From assembly GCA_963744915.1 (NCBI GenBank), contig CAVUUY010000006.1, forward strand, positions 62,001-126,000: DNA of 64,000 nucleotides. The letters run 5' to 3'. Under the pieces are notes generated by a model that did no database searches, had not been told where the DNA came from, and saw nothing but the letters and a program-made list of their open reading frames with translations. The first letter of the stretch is position 1. Every line of letters begins with the position of its first letter. Positions 51,922-60,556 of the stretch are shown here, piece after piece. Both the position numbers and the translations under genes were made by a program. This DNA comes from DATAFF01 sp963744915. Its GTDB lineage: Bacteria; Pseudomonadota; Alphaproteobacteria; Rhizobiales; Aestuariivirgaceae.

Positions 51922-52848
51922 CTACGACCCGAGCGTCTTCTTCACCGCCGCCGTCGCATCGCCACCGTCGAAGCCGGTGACGCCGGCGAGCCAGGGCATC
52001 GCCACATCGGGATGGGCCTTCAGCCACTCGGTAGCCGCCTCCTTGGCATCCTTGCCCTTGAGGATCTGATCCATCAGCGCGTTTTCCATCGGCAGGTCGA
52101 ATTTGAGATTGGCAATGAACTTGCCGACATTCGGGCACTCATTGGCATAGCCGGCGCGGACATTGGTGTAGACCTTGGCGGCGCCGAAACCCGAGTCGCC
52201 CATCCCGTCGAGATATTTGATCTTCATGTTGCCCATGACGGGGTGCGGGGTCCAGCCGAGGAACACGATCCAATCCTGGCCCTTCATGGCCTTTTCCGCC
52301 TGCGACAGCATGCCGGCCTCGGAGGATTCCACGAGCTCGAAGCCGTCAAGTCCGTTGTCCTTGTTGGCGATCATCCCGAGCACGATGCGGTTGCCGTCGT
52401 TGCCCGGCTCGATGCCATAGATCTTGCCGCCGAGCTTGTCCTTGAACTTGCCGATGTCCTTGAGGCTCTTGATCCCGCCGTCATAGACATAGTCGGGGAC
52501 CACCAGCCCATAGCCGGCGCCTTCCAGGTTCTGCGACAGCCTCTCGACCGTCTTGGCATCGGTGAACGGCTTCACATCGGCAGCCATGCTCGGCATCCAA
52601 TTGCCGAGAAACACGTCGATGTCCTTGTTCTGCAGCGACTGGTAGGTCACCGGCACCGACAAGACCTGCACCTCCGGCTGGTAGCCCAGCGCCTCGAGCA
52701 GCACCGAGGTGACGGCGGTGGTCGCCGTGATGTCGGTCCAGCCGACATCCGACAATCTTACCTTCCGGCAGGCTTCACTGTCGCCCGCCATGGCAGGCGC
52801 CGCAAACAGCACGGCGGCCAGAACGCCGCCAAGGATCTTCCTGAGCAT
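51922..52848 (-). CDS. choX: Choline ABC transporter substrate-binding protein
   Basis: Periplasmic binding protein of 308 residues with signal peptide MLRKILGGVLAAVLFAAPAM. The mature part closely follows ChoX of Sinorhizobium from memory: VRLSDVGWTDITATTAVTSV, VLSVPVTYQSLQNKDIDVFL, NWMPSM, KIYGIEPGNDGN and NVRAGYANECPNVGKF. Tryptophan-rich pieces (GWTD, NWMP, FLGWTPHP) supply the aromatic box for a trimethylammonium group. Choline is the best guess, with betaine possible. GGAGG precedes ATG 52848. First gene of the choXWV-amidohydrolase-GS-ADH run. Confidence 0.9.
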   Translation of the reverse strand: MLRKILGGVLAAVLFAAPAMAGDSEACRKVRLSDVGWTDITATTAVTSVLLEALGYQPEVQVLSVPVTYQSLQNKDIDVFLGNWMPSMAADVKPFTDAKTVERLSQNLEGAGYGLVVPDYVYDGGIKSLKDIGKFKDKLGGKIYGIEPGNDGNRIVLGMIANKDNGLDGFELVESSEAGMLSQAEKAMKGQDWIVFLGWTPHPVMGNMKIKYLDGMGDSGFGAAKVYTNVRAGYANECPNVGKFIANLKFDLPMENALMDQILKGKDAKEAATEWLKAHPDVAMPWLAGVTGFDGGDATAAVKKTLGS

Positions 52849-52906
52849 CAAGTCCTCCCTGAATAAAAGTGGCTCGGCTGCGCGCCGACTTTGTCGCTCA
52901 TGGCCA

Positions 52907-52920
52907 ATTGATTGACCAAT
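52907..52920. promoter_or_regulatory. Possible BetI-like operator between choX and betA
   Basis: ATTGATTGACCAAT has ATTG/CAAT ends and shares the ATTGATTG opening of the E. coli BetI site, but is shorter. It lies in the 124-base divergent gap between choX and betA, before an AT-rich stretch (CATTTTATTTAGCATTT) that may be the betA promoter. No betI gene is in the window. Confidence 0.28.
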
Positions 52921-52972
52921 AGCGGCACATCGTCCATCATTTTATTTAGCATTTGGCCGGAGAAACAGAGCG

Positions 52973-54628
52973 ATGGATGCCTTTGATTTCATCGTCGTGG
53001 GCTCCGGCTCGGCCGGCTCGGTGCTGGCAAACCGCCTCTCGGAAGACGGTCGCAACCGGGTTCTGGTGCTGGAATATGGCGGCACCGACTGGGGTCCGTT
53101 GATCCAGATGCCGGCGGCACTGTCCTATCCGATGAACATGCCGCTTTACGACTGGAGCCTCAAGACGGAGCCCGAGCCGCATCTCGGCGGCCGGGTCCTG
53201 GTGACGCCCCGCGGCAAGGTCATTGGCGGCTCGTCCTCGATCAACGGCATGGTTTATGTCCGCGGTCATGCCCGCGATTTCGACGGATGGGAGGCGATGG
53301 GCGCCGCCGGCTGGGGCTTCCGACACGTGCTTCCCTATTATCAGCGGCTCGAAGATTCGCATGGCGGGGAGGAAGGCTGGCGCGGCAGCGGCGGACCGCT
53401 TCACGTCACCCGCGGGCGGCGCACCAATCCGCTCTACACGGCCTTTGTCGAGGCCGGGCGCGAGGCCGGCTATCCGGTGACCGTCGACTATAATGCCCGC
53501 CAGCAGGAGGGCTTCGGCGCCATGGAGATGACGGTCTGGCAGGGCGAGCGCTGGTCGGTGGCCAAAGCCTATCTGCGCCCCGCCCTCAAGCGGCCCAATC
53601 TCCGGCTCCTGACCCGCGCCCTGGCGCGCCGGGTGATCCTTGACGGGCACAAAGCGGTGGCGGTCGAATATGAGCGTGGCGGCAAGGTCGAGCGCGCCGC
53701 TGCCAATCGCGAGATCGTGCTCGCCGCGAGCGCCATCAACTCGCCGAAGCTCCTCCTCATGTCGGGCATCGGCGATGCGGCCGATGTGAAGGCGGCCGGC
53801 ATCGCGCCGGCGCATCATCTTCCCGGGGTCGGCCAGAATCTCCAGGATCATCTCGAAATCTATTTCCAGCTGCGCAGCAAGGAGCCGGTGACGCTCAATT
53901 CCAAGCTCGGCTTGATCTCGAAAGGGCTGATCGGCGCCGAATGGCTGTTCTTCCGGCGCGGCCTCGGCGCCACCAATCATTTCGAATCCTGCGGCTTCAT
54001 CCGCTCGCGGCCGGGCGTCGAATATCCCGACATCCAGTATCATTTCCTGCCCGGGGCCATTCGCTATGACGGCAAGGCGGCAGCGCCAGGCCATGGCTTC
54101 CAGGTCCATGTCGGGCCGATGCGCTCGCGCTCGCGCGGTTCGGTGACGCTGCGCTCCGGCGAACCGCGCGATCCGCCGCGGATCCGCTTCAACTACATGT
54201 CGCACCCCTCCGACTGGGAGGATTTCCGCCGCTGCATCAGGCTGACGCGGGAGCTGTTCCGGCAGCCGGCCATGCAGCGCTACGCCGGCAGCGAAATTCA
54301 GCCCGGCGACCACGTCATCGACGATGAGGCCATCGATGCCTTCGTCCGGGAGCATTGCGAGAGCGCCTTTCACCCCTGCGGCACCTGCCGCATGGGCCGC
54401 GCCGACGACCCGATGGCCGTGGTCGACCCGCAATGCCGGGTGATCGGCATCGAACGGCTGCGGGTTGCCGATTCCGCGATCTTCCCGCAGGTCACCAATG
54501 GCAACCTCAACGCGCCGTCGATCATGACCGGCGAAAAAGCTGCCGATCTGCTGCTCGGCCGCGACCCGCTGCCCGCCTCCAATCTCGAGCCCTGGATCAA
54601 CCCGGACTGGCGCACCAGCCAGCGCTAG
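52973..54628 (+). CDS. betA: Choline dehydrogenase-like GMC oxidoreductase
   Basis: Membrane-associated FAD enzyme oxidising choline to betaine aldehyde and on towards betaine. 551 residues, with FAD-binding FIVVGSGSAGSVLANRLSED, RGKVIGGSSSINGMVYVRGH, SPKLLLMSGIGDAADVKAAG, LPGVGQNLQDHLEIYFQLRS, NHFESCGFIRSR and AFHPCGTCRMG, all near those of E. coli BetA. The catalytic His lies in AFHPCGT, and a conserved Asn in NGNLNAPSIMTGEK. Divergent from choX across 124 bases. BetB is absent from the window. The stop abuts the convergent thiolase stop. Confidence 0.88.
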   Translation: MDAFDFIVVGSGSAGSVLANRLSEDGRNRVLVLEYGGTDWGPLIQMPAALSYPMNMPLYDWSLKTEPEPHLGGRVLVTPRGKVIGGSSSINGMVYVRGHARDFDGWEAMGAAGWGFRHVLPYYQRLEDSHGGEEGWRGSGGPLHVTRGRRTNPLYTAFVEAGREAGYPVTVDYNARQQEGFGAMEMTVWQGERWSVAKAYLRPALKRPNLRLLTRALARRVILDGHKAVAVEYERGGKVERAAANREIVLAASAINSPKLLLMSGIGDAADVKAAGIAPAHHLPGVGQNLQDHLEIYFQLRSKEPVTLNSKLGLISKGLIGAEWLFFRRGLGATNHFESCGFIRSRPGVEYPDIQYHFLPGAIRYDGKAAAPGHGFQVHVGPMRSRSRGSVTLRSGEPRDPPRIRFNYMSHPSDWEDFRRCIRLTRELFRQPAMQRYAGSEIQPGDHVIDDEAIDAFVREHCESAFHPCGTCRMGRADDPMAVVDPQCRVIGIERLRVADSAIFPQVTNGNLNAPSIMTGEKAADLLLGRDPLPASNLEPWINPDWRTSQR

Positions 54629-55789
54629 CTAGCGCAGCCGCTCGAGGATCGACACGTAATTGGCGACCGCCGCGCCGCCCATGTTGAAGATGCCGGCGAG
54701 CCGCGGATTCTTCACCTGCATGTCGCCCGCTTCCTCGAGAAGCTGCAGCGAGGCCATGACATGCATCGATACGCCGGTGGCACCGATCGGGTGGCCTTTG
54801 GATTTGAGGCCGCCGGAAGGATTGACCGGCAGGCGTCCCTCCTTCTCGGTCCACCCTTCCTCGATGGCGCGGGCACCGCCGCCGGGCGGGGTAAGGCCCA
54901 TCGCCTCATATTCGATGAGCTCGGCAATGGTGAAGCAGTCATGGGTCTCGACCAGCGACAGGTCCTGGAGCGTCGTTCCGGCCTCGCCATGGGCCCGGCT
55001 CCAGGCCAGCCGGCAACCCTCGAAGGCGACGATGTCGCGCCGCGACATGGGCAGGAAATCCTGCACATGGGCCTTGCCGCGGATGCGGACCGCGCGCGGA
55101 AAGCTCAAGGCGGCGGCATCGTTGGTCATCACCAGCGCCGCCGCGCCGTCCGACACGAGCGAGCAGTCGGTGCGGCGGATCGGTCCGGCGACCAGCGGGT
55201 TCTTGTCGCTTACCGTGTTGCAGAACTGAAAGCCGAGATCCTTGCGCAGCTGTGCCAGCGGATTGCCGAGGCCATTGCGGTGGTTCTTCGCGGCGATCCG
55301 CGCCATCGCCGCCGAGCGGTCGCCATAGCGCTGAAAATAGAGCTCGGCGATGCGGCCGAACACGCCGGCAAAGCCGCCCGGGATGGCGCCCTCCTCCTTG
55401 CGGTAGGAGGCGTTCAGGAGGACATCGCCCACCTCCTCGGCCGGCTTCACCGTCATCTTTTCGGCACCGACGACGAGAACGATCCGGCTGCTGCCGCCGT
55501 CGACCGCAGTCGCCGCGAGGTGCACCGCAGCCGAGCCGGTGGCGCAGGCATTCTCGACCCGCACCGCCGGCTTGAAGCGCAGCGCCGGGTCGGCATCGAG
55601 CGCGAAGGCCGCCGGGAAGCTCTGTTTCTCGAAGCCGCCGAAATTGCCGACATAGATCGCATCGATGTCGGCAAAGCCGACGCCGGCATGCTCGACCGCC
55701 TCACGCGCGACGCGGGCGATCAGCGTCTCGAGATCGTCGTCCTCGAGCTTGCCGAAGCGGGAATGGGCGAAGCCGATGATCGCGGCCAT
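54629..55789 (-). CDS. Thiolase-family protein lacking the second catalytic Cys
   Basis: 386-residue thiolase fold of the acetyl-CoA acetyltransferase/SCP2 group. The nucleophile Cys is in VENACATGSAAVHLA, a His in LVETHDCFTIAELIEYE, and GLKSKGHPIGATGVSMHV is the usual His motif. The final motif, normally with a Cys-x-Gly, reads GIFNMGGAAVANYVSI, with no Cys. SCP2-like and other unassigned thiolases show this, so it may do thiolysis or a different acyl transfer. It follows the GS-family gene by 16 bases (frame-corrected) and is likely co-transcribed. Confidence 0.83.
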   Translation of the reverse strand: MAAIIGFAHSRFGKLEDDDLETLIARVAREAVEHAGVGFADIDAIYVGNFGGFEKQSFPAAFALDADPALRFKPAVRVENACATGSAAVHLAATAVDGGSSRIVLVVGAEKMTVKPAEEVGDVLLNASYRKEEGAIPGGFAGVFGRIAELYFQRYGDRSAAMARIAAKNHRNGLGNPLAQLRKDLGFQFCNTVSDKNPLVAGPIRRTDCSLVSDGAAALVMTNDAAALSFPRAVRIRGKAHVQDFLPMSRRDIVAFEGCRLAWSRAHGEAGTTLQDLSLVETHDCFTIAELIEYEAMGLTPPGGGARAIEEGWTEKEGRLPVNPSGGLKSKGHPIGATGVSMHVMASLQLLEEAGDMQVKNPRLAGIFNMGGAAVANYVSILERLR

Positions 55790-55805
55790 GTCTGATCCCT
55801 TTTTT

Positions 55806-57183
55806 CTAGACCGTTCGCAGATACCACTCGAAATCCCGCTCCGTCGGCTCGGCGCCGAACCGATCGGCCTCGACCTCCTTGATGGTCGCAGAAGATCTCG
55901 ACGAAGTCCTTGCCGAAATACTCCTTGAGCACCGAGGCGCGCCAGAACGCATCGATCGCGTCATACCAGTTGCCCGGCATGTCGCGGGCTCGCCGCTCAT
56001 AGCCATTGCCGGTGACCGGCTGGCCGGGATCGAGCTTCTGGGTGATGCCGTGATGGATTCCGGCGAGCACGGCGGCCAGCACCAGATAGGGATTGGCGTC
56101 GGCGCCCGCCGGGCGGTGCTCGATATGGCGGGTCGGCGCCGCCCCGGCCGGGATTCGGAGCGACACGGTGCGGTTGTCGATGCCCCAATTGGCCGCCACC
56201 GGCGCATAGGAATTGCGCCGGAACCGCCGGTAGGAATTGGCGTTCGGAGCGAAGATCAGCATCGATTCCGCCATCGTCGCCTTGAGGCCGCCCAGCGCCC
56301 AGCGCAGCAGCGGGTGGCTTTGCGGATCCGGGCAGGCGAACAGGTTTTCGCCGGCCTCGTCGGCAAGCGACACATGGACATGCATGCCGCAGCCCGTCCA
56401 TTCCGAATAGGGCTTGGCCATGAAGCTCGCGATCATGCCATGGCGCTCGGCCACCGCCTTGATCAGGCGCTTGAGCATGATCGCTTCGTCCGCCGCCTTG
56501 AGGATCTCGCCGCGGTGCTTGAGCACCACCTCCATCTGACCCGGCGCATATTCCGAGATCAGCGCCCTGGCAGGCAGGCCCTGGATCTCCGCAAAGGCGT
56601 AGAGATCGGTGAAAAATGGTGCAAAATCATCGAGATCCTGGAGATTGTAGGCTTGGTAATGCAGCGGCCGCGCGGGCACGGTCAGCCCCTTGGGAGCCTG
56701 CGGGTGACCGCTCAGGGCGGCATCGCGGTCCATCAGGAAGAATTCGAGCTCGACCGCCCCGACCGGCACCATGCCCTGCTCGCGCAGCCGCGCATCCATC
56801 CGGCTCAGCAGATTGCGCGGATCGGGCACCGCCGGCGTCCCGTCAAGGTCGTGCATGGTTGCGATATATTGCGCCGAGGGTTCGGCCGACCAGGGCATGG
56901 TCACCAGCGACCCCGGCACCGGCCACAGCAGGAGATCGCGGTCGCCCTCGTCGAATACGAGCCCGGTTTCCGGGACGTCCTGGCCGGTGACGTCGAGAAC
57001 CATTGCCGAAATCGGCAGATACCGGCCGTCCTTCCATGCCGCCGCCAGGTCGTCCCGCCTGAGCAGCTTGCCGCGCTGCACGCCGCCGAGATCCGTCCAC
57101 ATCAGATGGAAGGAGCGGATGTCCGGGAACTTCGACAGGAAGGCCTCGGCCTCCAAGGCGCGGTTCGGGACGATGATCGACAT
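55806..57183 (-). CDS. Glutamine synthetase-family protein, frameshifted near the C-terminus
   Basis: About 458 residues after correction. Seen: FHLMWTDLGGVQRGKLLRRD, GAVELEFFLMDRD, SEYAPGQMEVVLKH, SEWTGCGMHVHVSLADEAGE, NSYRRFRRNSYAPVAANWGI and RTVSLRIPAGAAPTRHIEHR, the PuuA-like active-site set. After GKDFVEIFC (near 55890) the frame is lost. The other frame reads TIKEVEADRFGAEPTERDFE and WYLRTV, the expected family end, and stops at 55806, just before the thiolase start. The span of 1378 bases has one surplus base. Uncorrected, the frame runs about 70 bases into the thiolase gene. The amine substrate is unknown. Confidence 0.85.
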
Positions 57184-57327
57184 GTGGCGGCCTCGCGGTT
57201 GCGTTCAGGCCCTGGGCTCTAGCACGGCTGCCACGGGCAAGGGAAAGCTCCTGTTGACGGCCGGTGGACGAAGCGCCGGTTTTCTGGTTTGGATCTCAGC
57301 CGGGCGTCACCTGCGGAAGGCTCGAAC

Positions 57328-58185
57328 ATGGGACGGATTGTTTACGTTAACGGGGCTTTCGTCGACGAAAGCGACGCCCAGGTTTCGATCTTCGATCGCG
57401 GCTATCTTTTCGGCGATGGCGCTTATGAGGTGGTGCCTGTCTGCGGCGGCCGGCTGATCGACCGGGCGCCCTTCATCGCCCGTCTCGGGCGCTCGCTGGG
57501 CGAGCTGCAGATCGCCTGGCCGTGCACGCCGGAAGACTACATCGCTTTTCACGACGAGCTGATCCGCCGCAACCATCTGGCCGAGGGCATGATCTATTCC
57601 CAGGTGACGCGCGGCGTCGCCGACCGCGACTTCGCCTTCCCCAGGGGCGTCAAGCCCGCGGTCATCGCCTTCACCCAGGCCAAGGCGATCATCGCCAATC
57701 CGCTGGCCGAGACCGGTGTCCGCGTGGTCACGGTCGAAGACATCCGCTGGAAACGGCGGGACATCAAGGCGATCGCCCTCCTCGGCCAGGTGCTGGCGAA
57801 GCAGCAGGCCGCCGAAGCAGGCGCTTTCGAAGGCTGGATGGTCGAGGACGGCATGATCACCGAAGGCACCTCCTCGACAGCCTATATCGTCAAGGACGGG
57901 GTGGTCGTGACCCGCCCGTTGTCGCGGGCCATCCTTCCCGGCATCCGGCGGCGGGTGCTGATCGAGCTCGGGCGGCGCCACGGCGTCGCCATTGCGGAGC
58001 GCCCGTTCACGCTCGCCGAAGCGCTCGGCGCCGATGAGGCCATGCTCACCTCGGCGTCGAATTTCGTCCTGCCCGTCGTCGCCATCGACGGCAAGCCCAT
58101 CGGAACCGGAAAACCGGGCCCGGTGGCCCGGCATCTCCGGGATATCTATATCGCCGCGGCGCTGGCGGAGGCGGGGATCGGCTGA
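57328..58185 (+). CDS. dat: D-amino-acid aminotransferase (class IV, PLP)
   Basis: Fold-type IV aminotransferase of 285 residues. IVYVNGAFVDESDAQVSIFD, RGYLFGDGAYEVVPV, MIYSQVTRGVADRDFAFP, RRDIKAIALLGQVLAKQQA with the Schiff-base Lys, and ITEGTSSTAYIVKDG with the phosphate-binding residues match bacterial D-alanine/D-amino-acid aminotransferases. It makes D-alanine or D-glutamate from keto acids, or uses D-amino acids as a carbon source. GGAAGG precedes ATG 57328. Stand-alone gene, divergent from the GS-family gene. Confidence 0.86.
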   Translation: MGRIVYVNGAFVDESDAQVSIFDRGYLFGDGAYEVVPVCGGRLIDRAPFIARLGRSLGELQIAWPCTPEDYIAFHDELIRRNHLAEGMIYSQVTRGVADRDFAFPRGVKPAVIAFTQAKAIIANPLAETGVRVVTVEDIRWKRRDIKAIALLGQVLAKQQAAEAGAFEGWMVEDGMITEGTSSTAYIVKDGVVVTRPLSRAILPGIRRRVLIELGRRHGVAIAERPFTLAEALGADEAMLTSASNFVLPVVAIDGKPIGTGKPGPVARHLRDIYIAAALAEAGIG

Positions 58186-58191
58186 CCCCGC

Positions 58192-58380
58192 TCACTCATC
58201 CAGGATGCGTCGGGCGATGACGTCGCTCCTCCTCAGGCCGATGTCGCGCAGCAGGTGGTCATCGAGATGACTGACAGCGCTCCGTCGCCTCTGCCGCCGC
58301 CTGCGAAAGCGAACGATGACAGGGTTGACCAGCACTCCCATTCTCGAGACCACGATGGCCAATATTGGGATGCCATACAT
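58192..58380 (-). CDS. Small DUF1127-type protein
   Basis: 62-residue basic protein. The C-terminal stretch LDDHLLRDIGLRRSDVIARR is the DUF1127 (YjiS-like) motif; the N-terminus has a short hydrophobic segment PILAIVVSRMGVLVNPVIV. Members of the family in Agrobacterium and Rhodobacter are linked to RNA handling, phosphate and carbon metabolism. ATG 58380 is preferred for its AAGGACAGAG ribosome site; ATG 58401 is an alternative. It lies 32 bases after the methyltransferase gene on the same strand. Confidence 0.72.
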   Translation of the reverse strand: MYGIPILAIVVSRMGVLVNPVIVRFRRRRQRRRSAVSHLDDHLLRDIGLRRSDVIARRILDE

Positions 58381-58412
58381 GATCTCTGTCCTTAAATGCA
58401 TGTCCACGACCC

Positions 58413-59505
58413 TCACGGCCGACAGACATAGTAGTTGTTCTGGATGTCGTGGCTGAGCTCGTGAACCACGACGGACGAAAATCCGGCTTCCGCGAAGAAG
58501 CGCTCGGCCGTCTCGCGGCCCCACATCGCGCCGAGACCATCGCCGCCTTGCGCCAGCGAGACGGTCATGCAGTGCATGCAGGAGACCGTGTAGAGCAGCG
58601 TGCCGATCGGATGATCGACGTTCAAATGGTGGTGGCAGGAGCCCTTGATGTCCTGTGCCAGGTAGAAGCCGTCGGGCTTGATGGCCCGGCGGATCCCCTT
58701 GAGCACGTTCAGGGGCTTTGCCTGGTCGTGGATCGCATCGAAGGTCGTGACGAGATCGAAGCCGTTGCGCGGCGCCGTCATATGGAAGTCCGACAGGTCG
58801 CGCACCTCGAAGCCGAGATTCATGACCCCCAGTCGCTCCGCCGTCTCGCGCCCCCAATTGATGGCCTCGGGCGACAGGTCGAAGCCGATGAAGCGGCTCT
58901 TGCGGAACAGCTGGGCCATCATGATCAGGGCCTTGCCGCGGCCGCAGCCAACATCGAGAACGTCGATCCCGGCCTCGAGCCGCTCGACCAATCCCGGCAC
59001 CAGCGGCAGGATGTGGTCGCGCAGCGCCGGCAGGACCGACTGCCCCGAATCCTCGGCCATCACCTCGTGGAAGCGGGTGAAGCGGGAATAGGGGACGCCG
59101 CCGCCGGTGCGGAAGCATTCGACGATGTCGTCCTCGACCGAGCCGAGAAGGGCGATATATTGCGCGAAGACCCCGAGATTTCTGGGTCGGCGACTGACGG
59201 GTGAGCGTGCCCGCATGCTCGACGGGCAGCCGGTACAGGCCCTGCTCCGGGTCGAGCTCCACAACTCCCGATGCGACCATGGCGCCGAGCCACTCGCGGA
59301 CGTAGCGCGCATTGAGCGACGCCGCCCTGGCGATGTCGGCGATCGTCGCCGGCGGCAGGCCTGCCATGGCATCAAAAAGGCCGGTTCGGTGGCCGATCGA
59401 GGTCATCAGGCAGAGCGCCCCGCCATTGAGGGCATCCACGAAGCGGGCCTCGAAGCGGGCCGCACGATCGGCGTCGAAATGCAGGGTGCCGGGGTTCGCG
59501 TTCAT
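58413..59505 (-). pseudogene. Class I SAM-dependent methyltransferase, frameshifted (single extra base)
   Basis: The N-terminal frame from ATG 59505 gives a winged-helix dimerisation part (LCLMTSIGHRTGLFDAMAGL, NARYVREWLGAMVASGVVEL). The C-terminal frame to 58413 gives the Rossmann methyltransferase with DVLDVGCGRGKALIMMAQLF, GFDLSPEAINWGRETAER, LVTTFDAIHDQAKPLNVLKG and DGLGAMWGRETAERFFAEAG. Dropping one T of TTT at 59179-59181 (plus strand) joins them through TQNLGVFAQYIALLGSVEDD. The total of 1093 bases is one above 364 codons. It may be a sequencing error and not a true pseudogene. GGAGAGAG precedes the ATG. The substrate is unknown; divergent from tetR. Confidence 0.82.
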
Positions 59506-59523
59506 GGTGCTCTCTCCGTGATT

Positions 59524-59545
59524 AAACAGACTGGTTGGTTTGTTT
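59524..59545. promoter_or_regulatory. TetR-type operator 1, at the methyltransferase promoter
   Basis: A 22-base imperfect palindrome with arms AAACAGAC and GTTTGTTT. It shares the pattern AAC-n-GAC-n6-GT-n-TGTT with the second site at 59729-59750 and lies 19 bases upstream of the methyltransferase start codon. Confidence 0.62.
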
Positions 59546-59728
59546 TATGAGTGGGAACGAGAATGACGGGCAAAAGGGCTCAGCCATTGGCGCATGTTTG
59601 TTAGGGGCCGGCGGGTGAACCGCCGATGAACGAAAAATCCTGTGACAATACGCACATATTGCATTTCTATTTCCTCTTTCCCATTTGCGCGCTCGGCCCG
59701 TTTCCGTATTGTGGAATGCGTTGCTCGA

Positions 59729-59750
59729 GAACGGACCAGATAGTCTGTTC
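59729..59750. promoter_or_regulatory. TetR-type operator 2, upstream of the tetR gene
   Basis: A 22-base palindrome with arms GAACGGAC and GTCTGTTC, mismatched at one arm position. It lies 27 bases before the TTG start of the regulator, so the regulator probably controls itself and the divergent methyltransferase. The stretch between the sites (59546-59728) has no gene I can support. Confidence 0.65.
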
Positions 59751-59777
59751 ATAGCCGGAAGTGACGAGGAGAGACGG

Positions 59778-60440
59778 TTGGGAAAGGACGGAACACAGAC
59801 CAAACGCGCCATTCTGGACGCCGCCGAGCGATTGGTGTTCGGTCGCGGCTTTGCGGCCAGCTCGGTCGATGAGGTGATTGCCGCCGCCGGCGTGACCAAG
59901 GGGGCGTTCTTCCACCATTTCCGGACCAAGGCCGAGCTTGGCCATGCCCTGGTCGAGCGGTTCGCCCGTCGCGACCGGGCCCAGCTCGAGCGCAACATCG
60001 AACGTGCCGAGCGGCTTGCCAGCGATCCCCTGATGCAGCTCCTGCTGCTGGTCGGGCTCATCGAGGAGGACATTGCATCCCTCGGGAGCGAGATCCCGGC
60101 CTGTCTCTTCGCCTGCTACCTCTACGAGGCGCAGTTGTTCGATGCGCGCACGCTCGACATCATCGCCAAGGGCCTCCTTGCCTGGCGCGAGCTGCTGCGG
60201 CCGAAATTCGAGGCGGCGATCCGCAATTGCGAGCCGCAGCGCCAGGCCAGCCCCGACGAGCTCGCCGATCAGCTGCTGGCGACCATCGAGGGGGCCATGA
60301 TCCTTGGCCGCTCCCACCGCGATTCCACCCTGCTGCCGCGCCAGCTCAGGCAATATCGCAACTATCTCGAGCTTCTGTTTGCCCGCTGGATGCCGGCGAG
60401 GGGGCCGGTCGAGCTGGTCCCCGCGGCAGCCGACCGCTAG
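59778..60440 (+). CDS. TetR-family transcriptional regulator
   Basis: Repressor of about 220 residues. The N-terminal helix-turn-helix reads TKRAILDAAERLVFGRGFAA and SSVDEVIAAAGVTKGAFFHHF, strongly TetR-like. The C-terminal ligand domain (about residues 65-200) includes LLLLVGLIEEDIASLGSEIP and CLFACYLYEAQLFDA, and resembles the C-terminal region of the NemR/AcuR-type group. The TTG at 59778 is chosen since GAGGAGA stands just before it; the frame is open further upstream to an ATG near 59685 but would cover operator 2. Divergent from the methyltransferase. Confidence 0.85.
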   Translation: MGKDGTQTKRAILDAAERLVFGRGFAASSVDEVIAAAGVTKGAFFHHFRTKAELGHALVERFARRDRAQLERNIERAERLASDPLMQLLLLVGLIEEDIASLGSEIPACLFACYLYEAQLFDARTLDIIAKGLLAWRELLRPKFEAAIRNCEPQRQASPDELADQLLATIEGAMILGRSHRDSTLLPRQLRQYRNYLELLFARWMPARGPVELVPAAADR

Positions 60441-60556
60441 CTGCTGGCGAGCTGTTCGGGGACCGCCTTCGGCCAAGGAATTAACCCACCCAGGCTATTG
60501 CCTGCGCAACGACATTGATGGAAGCTCCGAGCCGGGCGAGGCGAGAGGAGACCATC

